Below, in pieces: positions 54,731-62,772 of a stretch of 64,000 nucleotides of DNA; positions within the stretch are counted from its first letter, which is position 1, and each line of letters starts with the position of its first letter. Made by a program: the position numbers and the translations under genes. Source of the stretch: CAZZKF01 sp964654995 (GTDB taxonomy: Bacteria > Pseudomonadota > Alphaproteobacteria > CAZZKF01); contig CAZZKF010000003.1 of assembly GCA_964654995.1 (NCBI GenBank), positions 33,669 through 97,668 on the forward strand, in the 5' to 3' direction. Under the pieces are notes generated by a model. It did not search any database, was not told where the DNA came from, and worked only from the letters and a program-made list of their open reading frames with translations.

Positions 54731-55699
54731 TTATCCCGCAGGGTGGATCGTGAACTTGTCGAACTCGCGTTCAAGAACTCTCTTGACGACGCCGGGCGTA
54801 TACAGCCGGTCGGGTCTGCGCAGATCCTCGTAACACGGCATATCGCGATTCCGGTAAAGAACGCCCACCGGCATCGGATCGCCGACCGAGGCGATCTCGC
54901 GGGCCCGGTTCCGGTCGGACGGGTCGTGCTCTTCCTGATTTCGGTAGACCCTGGCGAGATCGGGACTGATCTGCACTCCCTCCTCATGATGGAGCAGCAG
55001 CATCCGGTCCGGGTTCTGAACCCACGGATCGAAGCGGTCCGGGAGATACTCGGGGCACCTCTGCAGCACCCGCACGAAGGAAAAGCCCTTGTGGTGAAAC
55101 GCCTGGGCGACGATGTCGTGCAGAAGTTCCGGAATCCAGTCGACCGCCTGGGCAACGAACGAAACGTTGCGGATGCCCAGCGAAACGCTCACCGGGTTGA
55201 TCGGCTCGAGAAAGGTGCCCCGCGGCGTGGTGTTGCTCTTCAGGCCCTGCGGCGAGGTCGGAGACGCCTGCTTCTTGGTGAGACCATAGATGCCGTTGTC
55301 ATGCATCAAGACGGTCATGTCCATGTTGTAGCGGATGGCGTGGATCCAGTGGGCGGTGCCGATGCTGCAGCAGTCGCCGTCGCCGGTGATCACGAAGACG
55401 TTGAGGTCGGGGCGACGCAGCTTGATCCCCTCGGCCACCGGCAGCGCCCGACCGTGCAGGCCGTGGAACCCGTAGGTATGCATGTAATGGGGAAACCGGC
55501 TGGAGCAGCCGATCCCCGAGACAAACACCGTCTTCTCGGGTGCAAGCTGCTCGTCGCGACACAGCCGCTGAACCGAGGCGAGAATGCTGTTGTCGCCGCA
55601 GCCCACGCACCAGCGGGGAATGCCGCCCTTGTAGTCGTCGAGGTCGTATTCCTCGTCGAGCATTCGCAGCAGACACTGGGTGGTGGCAGCCATGGTCAT
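54731..55699 (-). CDS. korB: 2-oxoacid:ferredoxin oxidoreductase beta subunit (KorB)
   Basis: A 322-residue TPP-binding subunit. WCVGCG (Cys31, Cys34), Cys65 in SGIGCSSRFPHYMHTYGFHG and a distal Cys in LQRCPEYLP would hold the [4Fe-4S] cluster. The TPP/Mg motif is TGDGDCCSIGTAHWIH ... MHDN, and YGLTKKQASPTS is the substrate loop typical of 2-oxoglutarate enzymes. With KorA it decarboxylates a 2-oxoacid, passing electrons to ferredoxin and forming an acyl-CoA, or the reverse. The ATG overlaps the korA stop by four bases. Confidence 0.93.
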   Translation of the reverse strand: MTMAATTQCLLRMLDEEYDLDDYKGGIPRWCVGCGDNSILASVQRLCRDEQLAPEKTVFVSGIGCSSRFPHYMHTYGFHGLHGRALPVAEGIKLRRPDLNVFVITGDGDCCSIGTAHWIHAIRYNMDMTVLMHDNGIYGLTKKQASPTSPQGLKSNTTPRGTFLEPINPVSVSLGIRNVSFVAQAVDWIPELLHDIVAQAFHHKGFSFVRVLQRCPEYLPDRFDPWVQNPDRMLLLHHEEGVQISPDLARVYRNQEEHDPSDRNRAREIASVGDPMPVGVLYRNRDMPCYEDLRRPDRLYTPGVVKRVLEREFDKFTIHPAG

Positions 55700-57669
55700 G
55701 ATCCTCCGTCGTGCAGTCTCCGGCGCAGCGCGCGGACGATCGAGCCGGGTTTGATCGGCTTGCCCCGGACCTCCGACCAACAGTCGATATCGACCAGATA
55801 GCGCGCCCGCAAAAGCCACGCCAGTTCCGAATAGCGGCGGTTTTCCTCGTCGATGAGGTCATCGTCGAGCCGGTCGGACCAGTTGCCCTCGACCGTGATG
55901 ACCTGGTCGAAGCGGCGCAGCACGTCACCGATTCCCGACGGCATCGGCTGAATGAAGCGGAGGTGAAGCGACGATACCTTGTGCCCTTCGGCGCGCAGGC
56001 GCCCCACCGCCTCCTCGATCGCGCCCTTGGTGCTTCCCCAACCGACCACCAGCATCTCGCCTTCATCGTCGCCGAAAACCGGCGGTGTCTTCAGGGTCTT
56101 TTGCAGGGCGGCGAGCTTGAGGCTGCGGGCTCGGATCCCTTCCTCGTTGACATCGGGATCATAGGCAACGCGGCTCATGCGGTCATGGGCCAGCCCGGTC
56201 AGACAGTGCATGCCATTGGGCTGCCCGGGAATGAACCGGCGGGCAAGGCCGGTGCGGGGGTCCCAGTCATACGGCTTGGCACCGGCCGGGACCGCGCTCT
56301 GGTCGACCGGTGCCGCAAACCATTCTTCGCTGACATGGGGCCGCGGGAACGGCTGCTGCGCCGAGGCCAGACTGGCGTCGGTCAACAACACGACCACCAT
56401 GTTGAAGGTCTCGGCGATCTTGCGGGCGGTGATCACCGAATAAAAGCAGTCCTCGATATCCGCCGCCGCCATCACCACTTTCGGCATGTCGCCGTGCCCG
56501 CCGAAGCAGGCGAACAGCAGATCCCCCTGCTCGGCCTTGGTCGGCAAGCCGGTGCTCGGGCCACCGCGCTGAACGTTGACCACCACCAGCGGAATTTCCG
56601 CCATCACCGCCAGGCCGATGGTCTCCTGCTTCAGGGCGAAGCCGGGCCCCGAGGTGATCGTCACCGCGCATTTGCCGGCGTAGGACGCGCCGAGCGCGAA
56701 CGAGCAGGCGGCGATCTCGTCCTCGGCCTGATGCACGACGCCGCCGACGCTCTCGAAAACATCGCTCAGGTAGTGTGACACCGAGGTCGCCGGCGTAATC
56801 GGATACATGGCGCAGACCTCCATGCCCGAGGCCATGATACCGAGGCCGAGCGCGATGTTGCCGTTGACCACGATCTGCGGCTCGCTCACTTTCGACGGCG
56901 GAATCCTGAACCGGATGTCGAGGTTCGCGTCCGCCCATTCATGTCCGGCTTCCAGCAGGGTTATGTTGTCGCGGATGACGGCCTCGGCCTTCTTGGCGAA
57001 GATGAAGGCGACCTGTTCCCGGGCGACATCCAGATCGAGGCTGTAGATGCTGCACAACATGCCGAGAACGAACATGTTCTTGCCGCGCCGGGGATCGGCG
57101 ACATGGTGCAGGCATTCGGCCTCCATGGGGATCTCAAAGACCCGATAGCCGTTGGCCATGAGGTCATCATAGGTTCGCGCATAGGCAGCCGCGACCTGCG
57201 GATCTTTGTCGGTCCGCCATTTGGATTCCAGGAGAATGATGCAGCCGGGCCCAAGCTCGTGATCCCGCACCCGGCTGAGCAGAACCTGCTCGTTGAACGC
57301 CACCACCAGATCGGCCTCATCGCCGCCATTGGTCACCCGGCCGCTGGCCAGGCGAACCCGGTTGCCGCTGGCACCCGCAATGCTGCGGGCCGGCGGCTGG
57401 ATCTCGGCCGGGATGATCTCAACCGTCCAGATGCCGTTCCCCATCCGCGCCGCGATCGCCCCGAACGACTGGCCGCAGCGCTGTGCGCCCTCGCCGGAAT
57501 CGCTGATGATCTCGACGATGTGCTCGTTGAGCGTCAGCGCCGGCTTGCGACCCGACGAGGGGCCGCCCCTGGGCTTCCTGGCGGAGACCGACCTCGTCTT
57601 CGATTTCGCGGCCCCGGACCGGCGTGGCCGCGGCCGATCACTGTCCTCTTTGAGAAGCTGTGTCTTCAT
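55696..57669 (-). CDS. korA: 2-oxoacid:ferredoxin oxidoreductase alpha subunit, gamma-alpha fusion (KorA)
   Basis: A 657-residue subunit. A very basic 45-residue start (Arg/Lys/Ser/Pro) is unusual. The gamma domain follows (SGEGAQRCGQSFGAIAAR, about 55-235), then the alpha domain with MYPITPATSVSHYL, VVHQAEDEIAACSFALGASYAG, TSGPGFALKQETIGLAVMAEIP and RGGPSTGLPTKAEQGDL. The PITP-type and GPSTG signatures fit 2-oxoglutarate oxidoreductases, but 2-oxoisovalerate or pyruvate cannot be excluded. It lies between nfnB-like and korB genes in one operon. Confidence 0.93.
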   Translation of the reverse strand: MKTQLLKEDSDRPRPRRSGAAKSKTRSVSARKPRGGPSSGRKPALTLNEHIVEIISDSGEGAQRCGQSFGAIAARMGNGIWTVEIIPAEIQPPARSIAGASGNRVRLASGRVTNGGDEADLVVAFNEQVLLSRVRDHELGPGCIILLESKWRTDKDPQVAAAYARTYDDLMANGYRVFEIPMEAECLHHVADPRRGKNMFVLGMLCSIYSLDLDVAREQVAFIFAKKAEAVIRDNITLLEAGHEWADANLDIRFRIPPSKVSEPQIVVNGNIALGLGIMASGMEVCAMYPITPATSVSHYLSDVFESVGGVVHQAEDEIAACSFALGASYAGKCAVTITSGPGFALKQETIGLAVMAEIPLVVVNVQRGGPSTGLPTKAEQGDLLFACFGGHGDMPKVVMAAADIEDCFYSVITARKIAETFNMVVVLLTDASLASAQQPFPRPHVSEEWFAAPVDQSAVPAGAKPYDWDPRTGLARRFIPGQPNGMHCLTGLAHDRMSRVAYDPDVNEEGIRARSLKLAALQKTLKTPPVFGDDEGEMLVVGWGSTKGAIEEAVGRLRAEGHKVSSLHLRFIQPMPSGIGDVLRRFDQVITVEGNWSDRLDDDLIDEENRRYSELAWLLRARYLVDIDCWSEVRGKPIKPGSIVRALRRRLHDGGS

Positions 57670-57692
57670 TTGCCGGGTCCCGTGCTTGCGCC

Positions 57693-59198
57693 TTAACCGA
57701 GTCGCAGACGCGCGAAGGTTTTCTCCGCGATGTCGATGCCGAACAGCGTGCCGCCACTGTCCCCGTGCTCGGGACGGTAGACGACCTCGCTGTCGCGTAT
57801 GCCGAGGTAGGATTTCATGCTGCGTGCCGCCTTGCGGCCCGCACCCATGGCCAGAATCACGGTGGCACCGCCGGTGACGATGTCGCCGCCGGCGTAGACC
57901 CCGGCCATCGAGGTCGCAAGGCTCTCATCGGTCTCGATGTAGCCCCGGCGGTTGAGCTTGAGCTTCGAGGTCTGGCCGATGATCGGATTGGCGTTGGTCC
58001 CGATCGCGTAGACGACCATGTCGGCCTCGAACTCGAATTCGCTGCCGGCAACCGGGATGGGGCGGCGGCGGCCCGACTCATCCGGCTCGCCCAGCTCCAT
58101 GCGGATGCACCGCATGCCACGGACGTTGCCGTTGCCGTCATCGAGGATTTCGACGGGCGCCGTCAGCCACTGGAATTCGACGCCTTCCTCTTCGGCGTGA
58201 TCGATCTCTTCGCGCCGCGCCGGGCTCTCGGCCCGGGTCCGGCGATAGACGCAATAGACCTTCTCCGCGCCCAGTCTCAGGCTCATCCGCATGGCGTCCA
58301 TGGCGGTATTGCCGGCGCCGATGACGGCGACGCGCCGGCCCAGATGCAGCGGCGTGTCATAGTCCGGGAATTCGCCGGCCCGCAACAGGTTGCAGCGGGT
58401 CAGCAGCTCGTTCGCCGACAGCACGCCGTTGAGGGATTCGCCGGGAATGCCCATGAACCTCGGGTGGCCGGCGCCGGTGCCGATGAAGACCGCGTCATAG
58501 CCCATTTCATTGAGCATCTGTTCGATGGTGAACAGCCGCCCGACCAGCACATTGCAGCGTATCTTGACGCCCAGCTTGATCAGGTTGTCGACCTCGGCGT
58601 CGATCACCGCGTCGGGCAGGCGAAATTCGGGAATGCCGTACCTCAGCACACCGCCCGGCTTGTGGAAGGCTTCGTAGATCGTCACCTCGCATCCCGCCTT
58701 GGCCATGTCGGCGGCACAGGCCATGCCGGCCGGTCCCGAGCCGACGATGCCGATTCTGAAACCGTTGGGCTCCGTATACGGGATGTTGGCCCAGCCCTTT
58801 TCGATCGCCAGATCGCCGATCCAGCGTTCGAGCCGGCCGATCGCCACCGGCTCCAGCGTATCGCCGACCGGGCAGACGCCCTCGCACTGGTCTTCCTGCG
58901 GGCACACGCGCCCGCAGATCGCCGGCAGCAGATTGTCCTGGGTGATGATGTCGTAGGCGCCGCGATAATCCTTTTCGATGATCCTGGCGATGAATCCGGG
59001 AATGTTGATCGCCACCGGGCAGCCCGAAATGCAGGCGGCCTCGGGACACATCAGGCAGCGCTCACTCTCGTTGAGCGCCTCTTCCAGCCGGTAGCCGAGC
59101 GCAACTTCGGAAAAGTTTTTCACACGGACCTTCGGGTCCTGCACCGGTATCGGGGTGCGTTCCTGCGGAATGGTTCGGATCGTCTTTTTCGCTGTCAT
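57693..59198 (-). CDS. GltD-like FAD/NADPH oxidoreductase, NfnB-type large subunit
   Basis: A 501-residue flavoprotein. Eight N-terminal cysteines (48, 51, 56, 60, 95, 99, 105, 109) form the twin [4Fe-4S] domain of glutamate synthase beta/NfnB proteins. The FAD site is GIVGSGPAGMACAADMAKAG, the NADPH site VAVIGAGNTAMDAMRMSLRLGA, and the closing FAD motif is VYAGGDIVTGGATVILAMGAG. Directly upstream lies an NfnA-type subunit, so together they probably form an NADH-dependent ferredoxin:NADP oxidoreductase. A GOGAT small subunit is unlikely: no large gltB is here. Confidence 0.9.
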   Translation of the reverse strand: MTAKKTIRTIPQERTPIPVQDPKVRVKNFSEVALGYRLEEALNESERCLMCPEAACISGCPVAINIPGFIARIIEKDYRGAYDIITQDNLLPAICGRVCPQEDQCEGVCPVGDTLEPVAIGRLERWIGDLAIEKGWANIPYTEPNGFRIGIVGSGPAGMACAADMAKAGCEVTIYEAFHKPGGVLRYGIPEFRLPDAVIDAEVDNLIKLGVKIRCNVLVGRLFTIEQMLNEMGYDAVFIGTGAGHPRFMGIPGESLNGVLSANELLTRCNLLRAGEFPDYDTPLHLGRRVAVIGAGNTAMDAMRMSLRLGAEKVYCVYRRTRAESPARREEIDHAEEEGVEFQWLTAPVEILDDGNGNVRGMRCIRMELGEPDESGRRRPIPVAGSEFEFEADMVVYAIGTNANPIIGQTSKLKLNRRGYIETDESLATSMAGVYAGGDIVTGGATVILAMGAGRKAARSMKSYLGIRDSEVVYRPEHGDSGGTLFGIDIAEKTFARLRLG

Positions 59199-59253
59199 CA
59201 CGTTACCACTCGCGGCCATGCCCTGGCGTGCCCGGTCCCTTCACTCTTCCCGA

Positions 59254-60228
59254 TCAGGACGGCGCCGGACGATCGGGAAGGCCAGACGGCGGCCCGGCAC
59301 GGCAGGATTGCGCCCACCTCTCCAGGGCCAGCTTTTCCTCCTCCCGGAACCGGCGCAACCGGTTCATGAGATCGTCGAAGTCGACCTGATGGGCGTCGAA
59401 GTCGGGGCCGTCGACGCAGGCGAACAGCATCTTGCCGCCAACCATCACCCGGCAGCCGCCGCACATTCCGGTGCCGTCAACCATGATCGGATTCAGGCTG
59501 ACGGTGGTCTTGACACTCAGCGGCCTTGTCACCTCGGCGCAGGCCTTCATCATGATCGGCGGGCCGATGGCGATGACCTCGTCGATATCGGGGTGGTTTT
59601 CCATGGCGAGCCGGATTCCGTCGGTCACCAGCCCTTTCATTCCCACCGATCCGTCATCGCTGCATATGATGAACTCGTCGCAAAATTTCCGGAACTTGTC
59701 CTCCCAGAAGACCAGTTTCCGGGTTCTGAAACCGACCACGCCGATCACATAGGCACCGCTCTCCTTGAAGGCGCGTGCCTGCGGGAAGATCGGCGCCACG
59801 CCCAGCCCGCCGCCGACACAGATCACCTTCTTCGCGGCGCCGATATGGCTGGGAACCCCCATCGGGCCGACCAGGCCGAACAGGCGGGTGCCCGGCTGGC
59901 CGATTTGCTGCAGCTCCCTGGTGGATTTCCCGACCGCCTGAACCACCAGCGCGATGGTGCCCCGGTCGGGATCGAAGTCGGCAATGGTCAAAGGAATGCG
60001 CTCACCGCGCTCATGGGACATGACGATGACGAACTGGCCCGGTTTCGCCGCGCGCGCCAGCAACGGGTGCCGGATTTCGAGCAGAAACGTCGCTTCCGAG
60101 AAATCCTCGCGCGCAACGATTTCAAAGGCCGCTTCTTCGGCCGGGTCAATCCTCTCCCGGCACGCCGGCGCGGACGCCGCGTGCGGCTCGTGATTGCCCT
60201 GGCCGGGCCTGCCATCCGTCCTTGACAA
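59254..60228 (-). CDS. NfnA-type FAD/NAD-binding [2Fe-2S] subunit
   Basis: A 324-residue protein with an FNR-like FAD domain (HPLLARAAKPGQFVIVM, ERIPLTIADFD), NAD domain (VICVGGGLGVAPIFPQ) and C-terminal [2Fe-2S] motif. Asp251, Cys256, Cys259 and Cys271 match in spacing the Asp/three-Cys cluster known from Thermotoga NfnA, the NADH-side subunit of electron-bifurcating Nfn. It heads the operon. No ATG or GTG fits; the TTG at 60228 has an AAGG nine bases upstream. The first 30 residues are not conserved-looking. Confidence 0.88.
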   Translation of the reverse strand: MSRTDGRPGQGNHEPHAASAPACRERIDPAEEAAFEIVAREDFSEATFLLEIRHPLLARAAKPGQFVIVMSHERGERIPLTIADFDPDRGTIALVVQAVGKSTRELQQIGQPGTRLFGLVGPMGVPSHIGAAKKVICVGGGLGVAPIFPQARAFKESGAYVIGVVGFRTRKLVFWEDKFRKFCDEFIICSDDGSVGMKGLVTDGIRLAMENHPDIDEVIAIGPPIMMKACAEVTRPLSVKTTVSLNPIMVDGTGMCGGCRVMVGGKMLFACVDGPDFDAHQVDFDDLMNRLRRFREEEKLALERWAQSCRAGPPSGLPDRPAPS

Positions 60229-60234
60229 AATCCG

Positions 60235-60267
60235 GTACCTTCGAAAGGTACGTGTATCATCGATACA
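60235..60267 (-). promoter_or_regulatory. Tandem inverted repeats in the nfnA leader
   Basis: GTACCTT-CGA-AAGGTAC (60235-60251) and TGTATC-ATC-GATACA (60253-60267) are perfect repeats separated by one base, ending seven bases before the TTG start. In the mRNA the first would form a hairpin that contains the AAGG ribosome-binding site. They could be protein operators or a translational control element. Confidence 0.5.
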
Positions 60268-60305
60268 TCAAGAACCAATGATATCCCTCGGCTTCCGGCA
60301 GGGAC

Positions 60306-60319
60306 TTGACCCAAATCAT
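60306..60319. promoter_or_regulatory. FNR-like box upstream of the Kor/Nfn operon
   Basis: TTGACCCAAATCAT is an imperfect FNR-type palindrome (halves TTGAC and ATGAT). With the TATCAT at 60283-60278 on the minus strand, the start would be 60271 and the box centre exactly -41.5. Confidence 0.5.
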
Positions 60320-60459
60320 TTTTGCCGGCCCGGCAGTGAGCACGCGATTGTGCAAGAAAACGCCGTTTCGGACCCCGGTTCCCGGGAAAACGCTTCCCGC
60401 GGGGAGTCGTGACCCGCCCCCCTCCTGGCACCGCGATCGCGCCTCACGATGGCCCCCGC

Positions 60460-60494
60460 GAAGATGGACGGTTCGAGCCTTCCCCCGCCCACCA
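60460..60494 (+). repeat. tRNA-Val 3'-end remnant, candidate attachment site
   Basis: Matches bases 51817-51851 of tRNA-Val at 29 of 35 positions, and its last 25 bases (through CCA) at 23 of 25. No 5' half of a tRNA lies upstream, and its T-stem is no longer well paired. A direct repeat of a tRNA 3' end is the usual scar of site-specific integration; the pair brackets the 52-60 kb genes. Confidence 0.6.
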
Positions 60495-60543
60495 GGCCGC
60501 ATCCACCCTGCCCCGTCGTCCTGACGGCGCGGGATTGTTCCGA

Positions 60544-62751
60544 TCAGTTGCGCACGACGATCTCGGCCCCGTCGGAGCGCTCGGCGACCTTGATCGAGAC
60601 ATTGTTGGGGTGGCGGCGCACGGTGAGGTCCAGCCGGCTGTCGCCGACCCGCAGGTCGCGCAGCCAGACTTCCTCGAGAAACGCCGGCAATACCGGCTCG
60701 TGAAACACGATCCGGGCCGAGCCGGGCTCGAATTCCATGCCGAGGCACGCCGCAAACAGGCCGAAGACAGCGGCGCTGGCCCAGGCCTGCGGCGCGCAGG
60801 CACTGGGGTAGAGCACCGGGCCGTAAAAGGCCTCGCGCTCGAGCCCGCAGTAGAGCTCGGGCAGGCGGTGCAGGTCCATGTAGCGCGAGGCGTGAAACAG
60901 GCTCTCAAACACCTTGAGCGCATGATCCTGCAGACCGTAGCGCGAAAAACCCAATGCAATCAACGCGTTGTCATGCGGCCAGATGGAGCCGTTGTGATAG
61001 GAAACGGGGTTATAGCGGGCTTCCGTGTCGGCCACGGTGCGAATGCCATAGGTGGTGAGAAAATGGCGCCCGACAAGTTGATCGGCAACGACGCGGGCAT
61101 GCGCTTTTGAGGCGATGCCGGCAAACAGGGCATGGCCGGCGTTCGACGTGCGCACCCGGCACGGCGCCTTCGCCCCGTCCAGCGCCATGGCATAGGTGCC
61201 CAGGTCTTCGCACCAGAAAGCGGTCTCGAACTGCTCGCGCAACAGGCCGGCCTGGATCGACAGGGTTTCGGCCTCGACCACCTTGCCGAGCCGGGTGGCG
61301 ATATTGGCGGCATGGCGTTTGGCGGCATAGACGTAGGCCTGTACCTCGCACAGCGCAATCGGCCCTTCCGCCAGCCCGCCATCGGCATGAAAGACCGAAT
61401 CGTCCGAATCCTTCCAGCCCTGGTTGACCAGGCCAGTGGGGCTGTGCTTGACGTATTCGACGAAGCCGTCGCCATCGACATCGCCGTAATCGTCGATCCA
61501 GCGGAGCGCCGCCTCGATATGCGGCCACAGGCGGCGGATCAGGCGCGAGTCTCCGGTGCGCTCGAGATAGGCGCCGGCAAGAATGACGAACAATGGTGTC
61601 GCATCGACCGAGCCGTAATAGCGGCCGAAGGGCACCTCGCCGGTCGCCGCCATTTCGCAAAAGCGCATTTCGTGCAGGATCTTGCCGGGCTCGGCCTCGC
61701 GCGCCGGATCGATCTCGCGGGCCTGGGTAGCGGCCAGAAATTCCAGCGTGCCACGGGCGATCGACGGGTCCTTCCACAGGGTGAGCAGCGCGGTGATCAG
61801 CCCGTCGCGCCCGAACGGGCAGTTGAACCAGGGAATGCCGGCATACGGATAGCGACCATGGCGGGTGCGGCTGATGAGCGCATAGAGATCGCTGACCGAC
61901 TGCGCGATCCATTCGTTGCACAGCTCGTTCGAGGTCTCGATGCGCCCGGCGCCTTTTTTCTTCATCCGGGTGCTGCGGGCGAAATCCCGCAAGGTCGGGG
62001 CGAAGCCTCGGGGCGGATCGGAGGCCGGCTCGTCGCTGAAATCGATGGTCAGCGTTACCGTTTCGGTCTCGCCCGGTGCCAGCGTCAGCTTGTAGCCGGC
62101 CATGGTTGGCGAGACGAACGCCGCCTTGCCGTCGAACGTCAGCCGGGTCTGGCGCAGAACGTCATCGAGCCCGTGATAGCGCAGGGTGACGCTGTGGCCG
62201 TTGACCTGGGCATGCAGGCGCTCGCCCGGCATGCGACGGCGGTGGCCGCGGACCTCGAAGATATCGGCGAAGTCGGCATCGAAGGTGAACTGCAGCAGCA
62301 GCTCGATCTCCGCATGATGGAAATTGCGGACGGTCACCCGCTCGCGATAGGCCCCGCGCCACAGGAACTGGCGGCGCGAGAGATGGATCGATTCCGCCGG
62401 CCAGTCGGGGCGCCCGAAGTCGGGATTGGTGAGGTCGACCCACAGCACATTGTCGCTGCGCGAGACCTTGGAGCCGAGCAACAGCAGGCGCTCGTTGTTC
62501 AGCCTGAGCTCGAAATGCGACAGATGCCGGGTGTCGCGGTAATAGAGACCGGCCTCGCCGCCATAGGCCGCATCGACATTGCCGAACGGGTTGAGGACCG
62601 CAAAGGCGTCATCCTGCTTCAAGACCCGCGGCTGCCAGAGGATGCGGGCGGCATCGATGCTCGGCTGGAAGCGCTCGGGACTCGGGCTCGGCGTTCGCGC
62701 CCGCTTCGTCCCCTTGCGGGCGCGTGTGCGCTGTCGCGCCGGCCCGGACAT
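60544..62751 (-). CDS. Amylo-alpha-1,6-glucosidase / glycogen-debranching-type protein
   Basis: A 735-residue protein with an N-terminal beta-sandwich domain (FAVLNPFGNVD, GLYYRDTRHLSHFELRLN) and a C-terminal (alpha/alpha)6 barrel. The barrel shows PWFNCPFGRDGLIT, DYGDVDGDGFVEY, NQGWKDSDDSVFH and PVSYHNGSIWPHDNALIA, where acidic residues supply general acid/base. Relatives are annotated as glycogen debranching enzymes; the exact glycan is unknown. ATG 62751 follows a GGGGCGAGG site; a TTG at 62772 abutting the GT4 stop is possible. It is cotranscribed with the glycosyltransferase. Confidence 0.85.
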   Translation of the reverse strand: MSGPARQRTRARKGTKRARTPSPSPERFQPSIDAARILWQPRVLKQDDAFAVLNPFGNVDAAYGGEAGLYYRDTRHLSHFELRLNNERLLLLGSKVSRSDNVLWVDLTNPDFGRPDWPAESIHLSRRQFLWRGAYRERVTVRNFHHAEIELLLQFTFDADFADIFEVRGHRRRMPGERLHAQVNGHSVTLRYHGLDDVLRQTRLTFDGKAAFVSPTMAGYKLTLAPGETETVTLTIDFSDEPASDPPRGFAPTLRDFARSTRMKKKGAGRIETSNELCNEWIAQSVSDLYALISRTRHGRYPYAGIPWFNCPFGRDGLITALLTLWKDPSIARGTLEFLAATQAREIDPAREAEPGKILHEMRFCEMAATGEVPFGRYYGSVDATPLFVILAGAYLERTGDSRLIRRLWPHIEAALRWIDDYGDVDGDGFVEYVKHSPTGLVNQGWKDSDDSVFHADGGLAEGPIALCEVQAYVYAAKRHAANIATRLGKVVEAETLSIQAGLLREQFETAFWCEDLGTYAMALDGAKAPCRVRTSNAGHALFAGIASKAHARVVADQLVGRHFLTTYGIRTVADTEARYNPVSYHNGSIWPHDNALIALGFSRYGLQDHALKVFESLFHASRYMDLHRLPELYCGLEREAFYGPVLYPSACAPQAWASAAVFGLFAACLGMEFEPGSARIVFHEPVLPAFLEEVWLRDLRVGDSRLDLTVRRHPNNVSIKVAERSDGAEIVVRN

Positions 62752-62772
62752 CGCCTCGCCCCGGTTCGCCAA

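Larger units (their letters stand above)
60229..60543. other. Divergent-side leader of the Kor/Nfn operon and island edge
   Basis: About 315 bases with no protein gene. It holds two adjacent inverted repeats (60235-60267), a TATCAT element (60283-60278, minus strand), an FNR-like box (60306-60319) and a tRNA 3'-end remnant (60460-60494). Confidence 0.65.

Noticed and set aside
57693..59198. Glutamate synthase small subunit (gltD) as the name for the NfnB-like gene
   Set aside because: No gltB large subunit is adjacent and an NfnA-type partner with the Asp/three-Cys [2Fe-2S] pattern lies directly upstream, so the Nfn assignment fits better.
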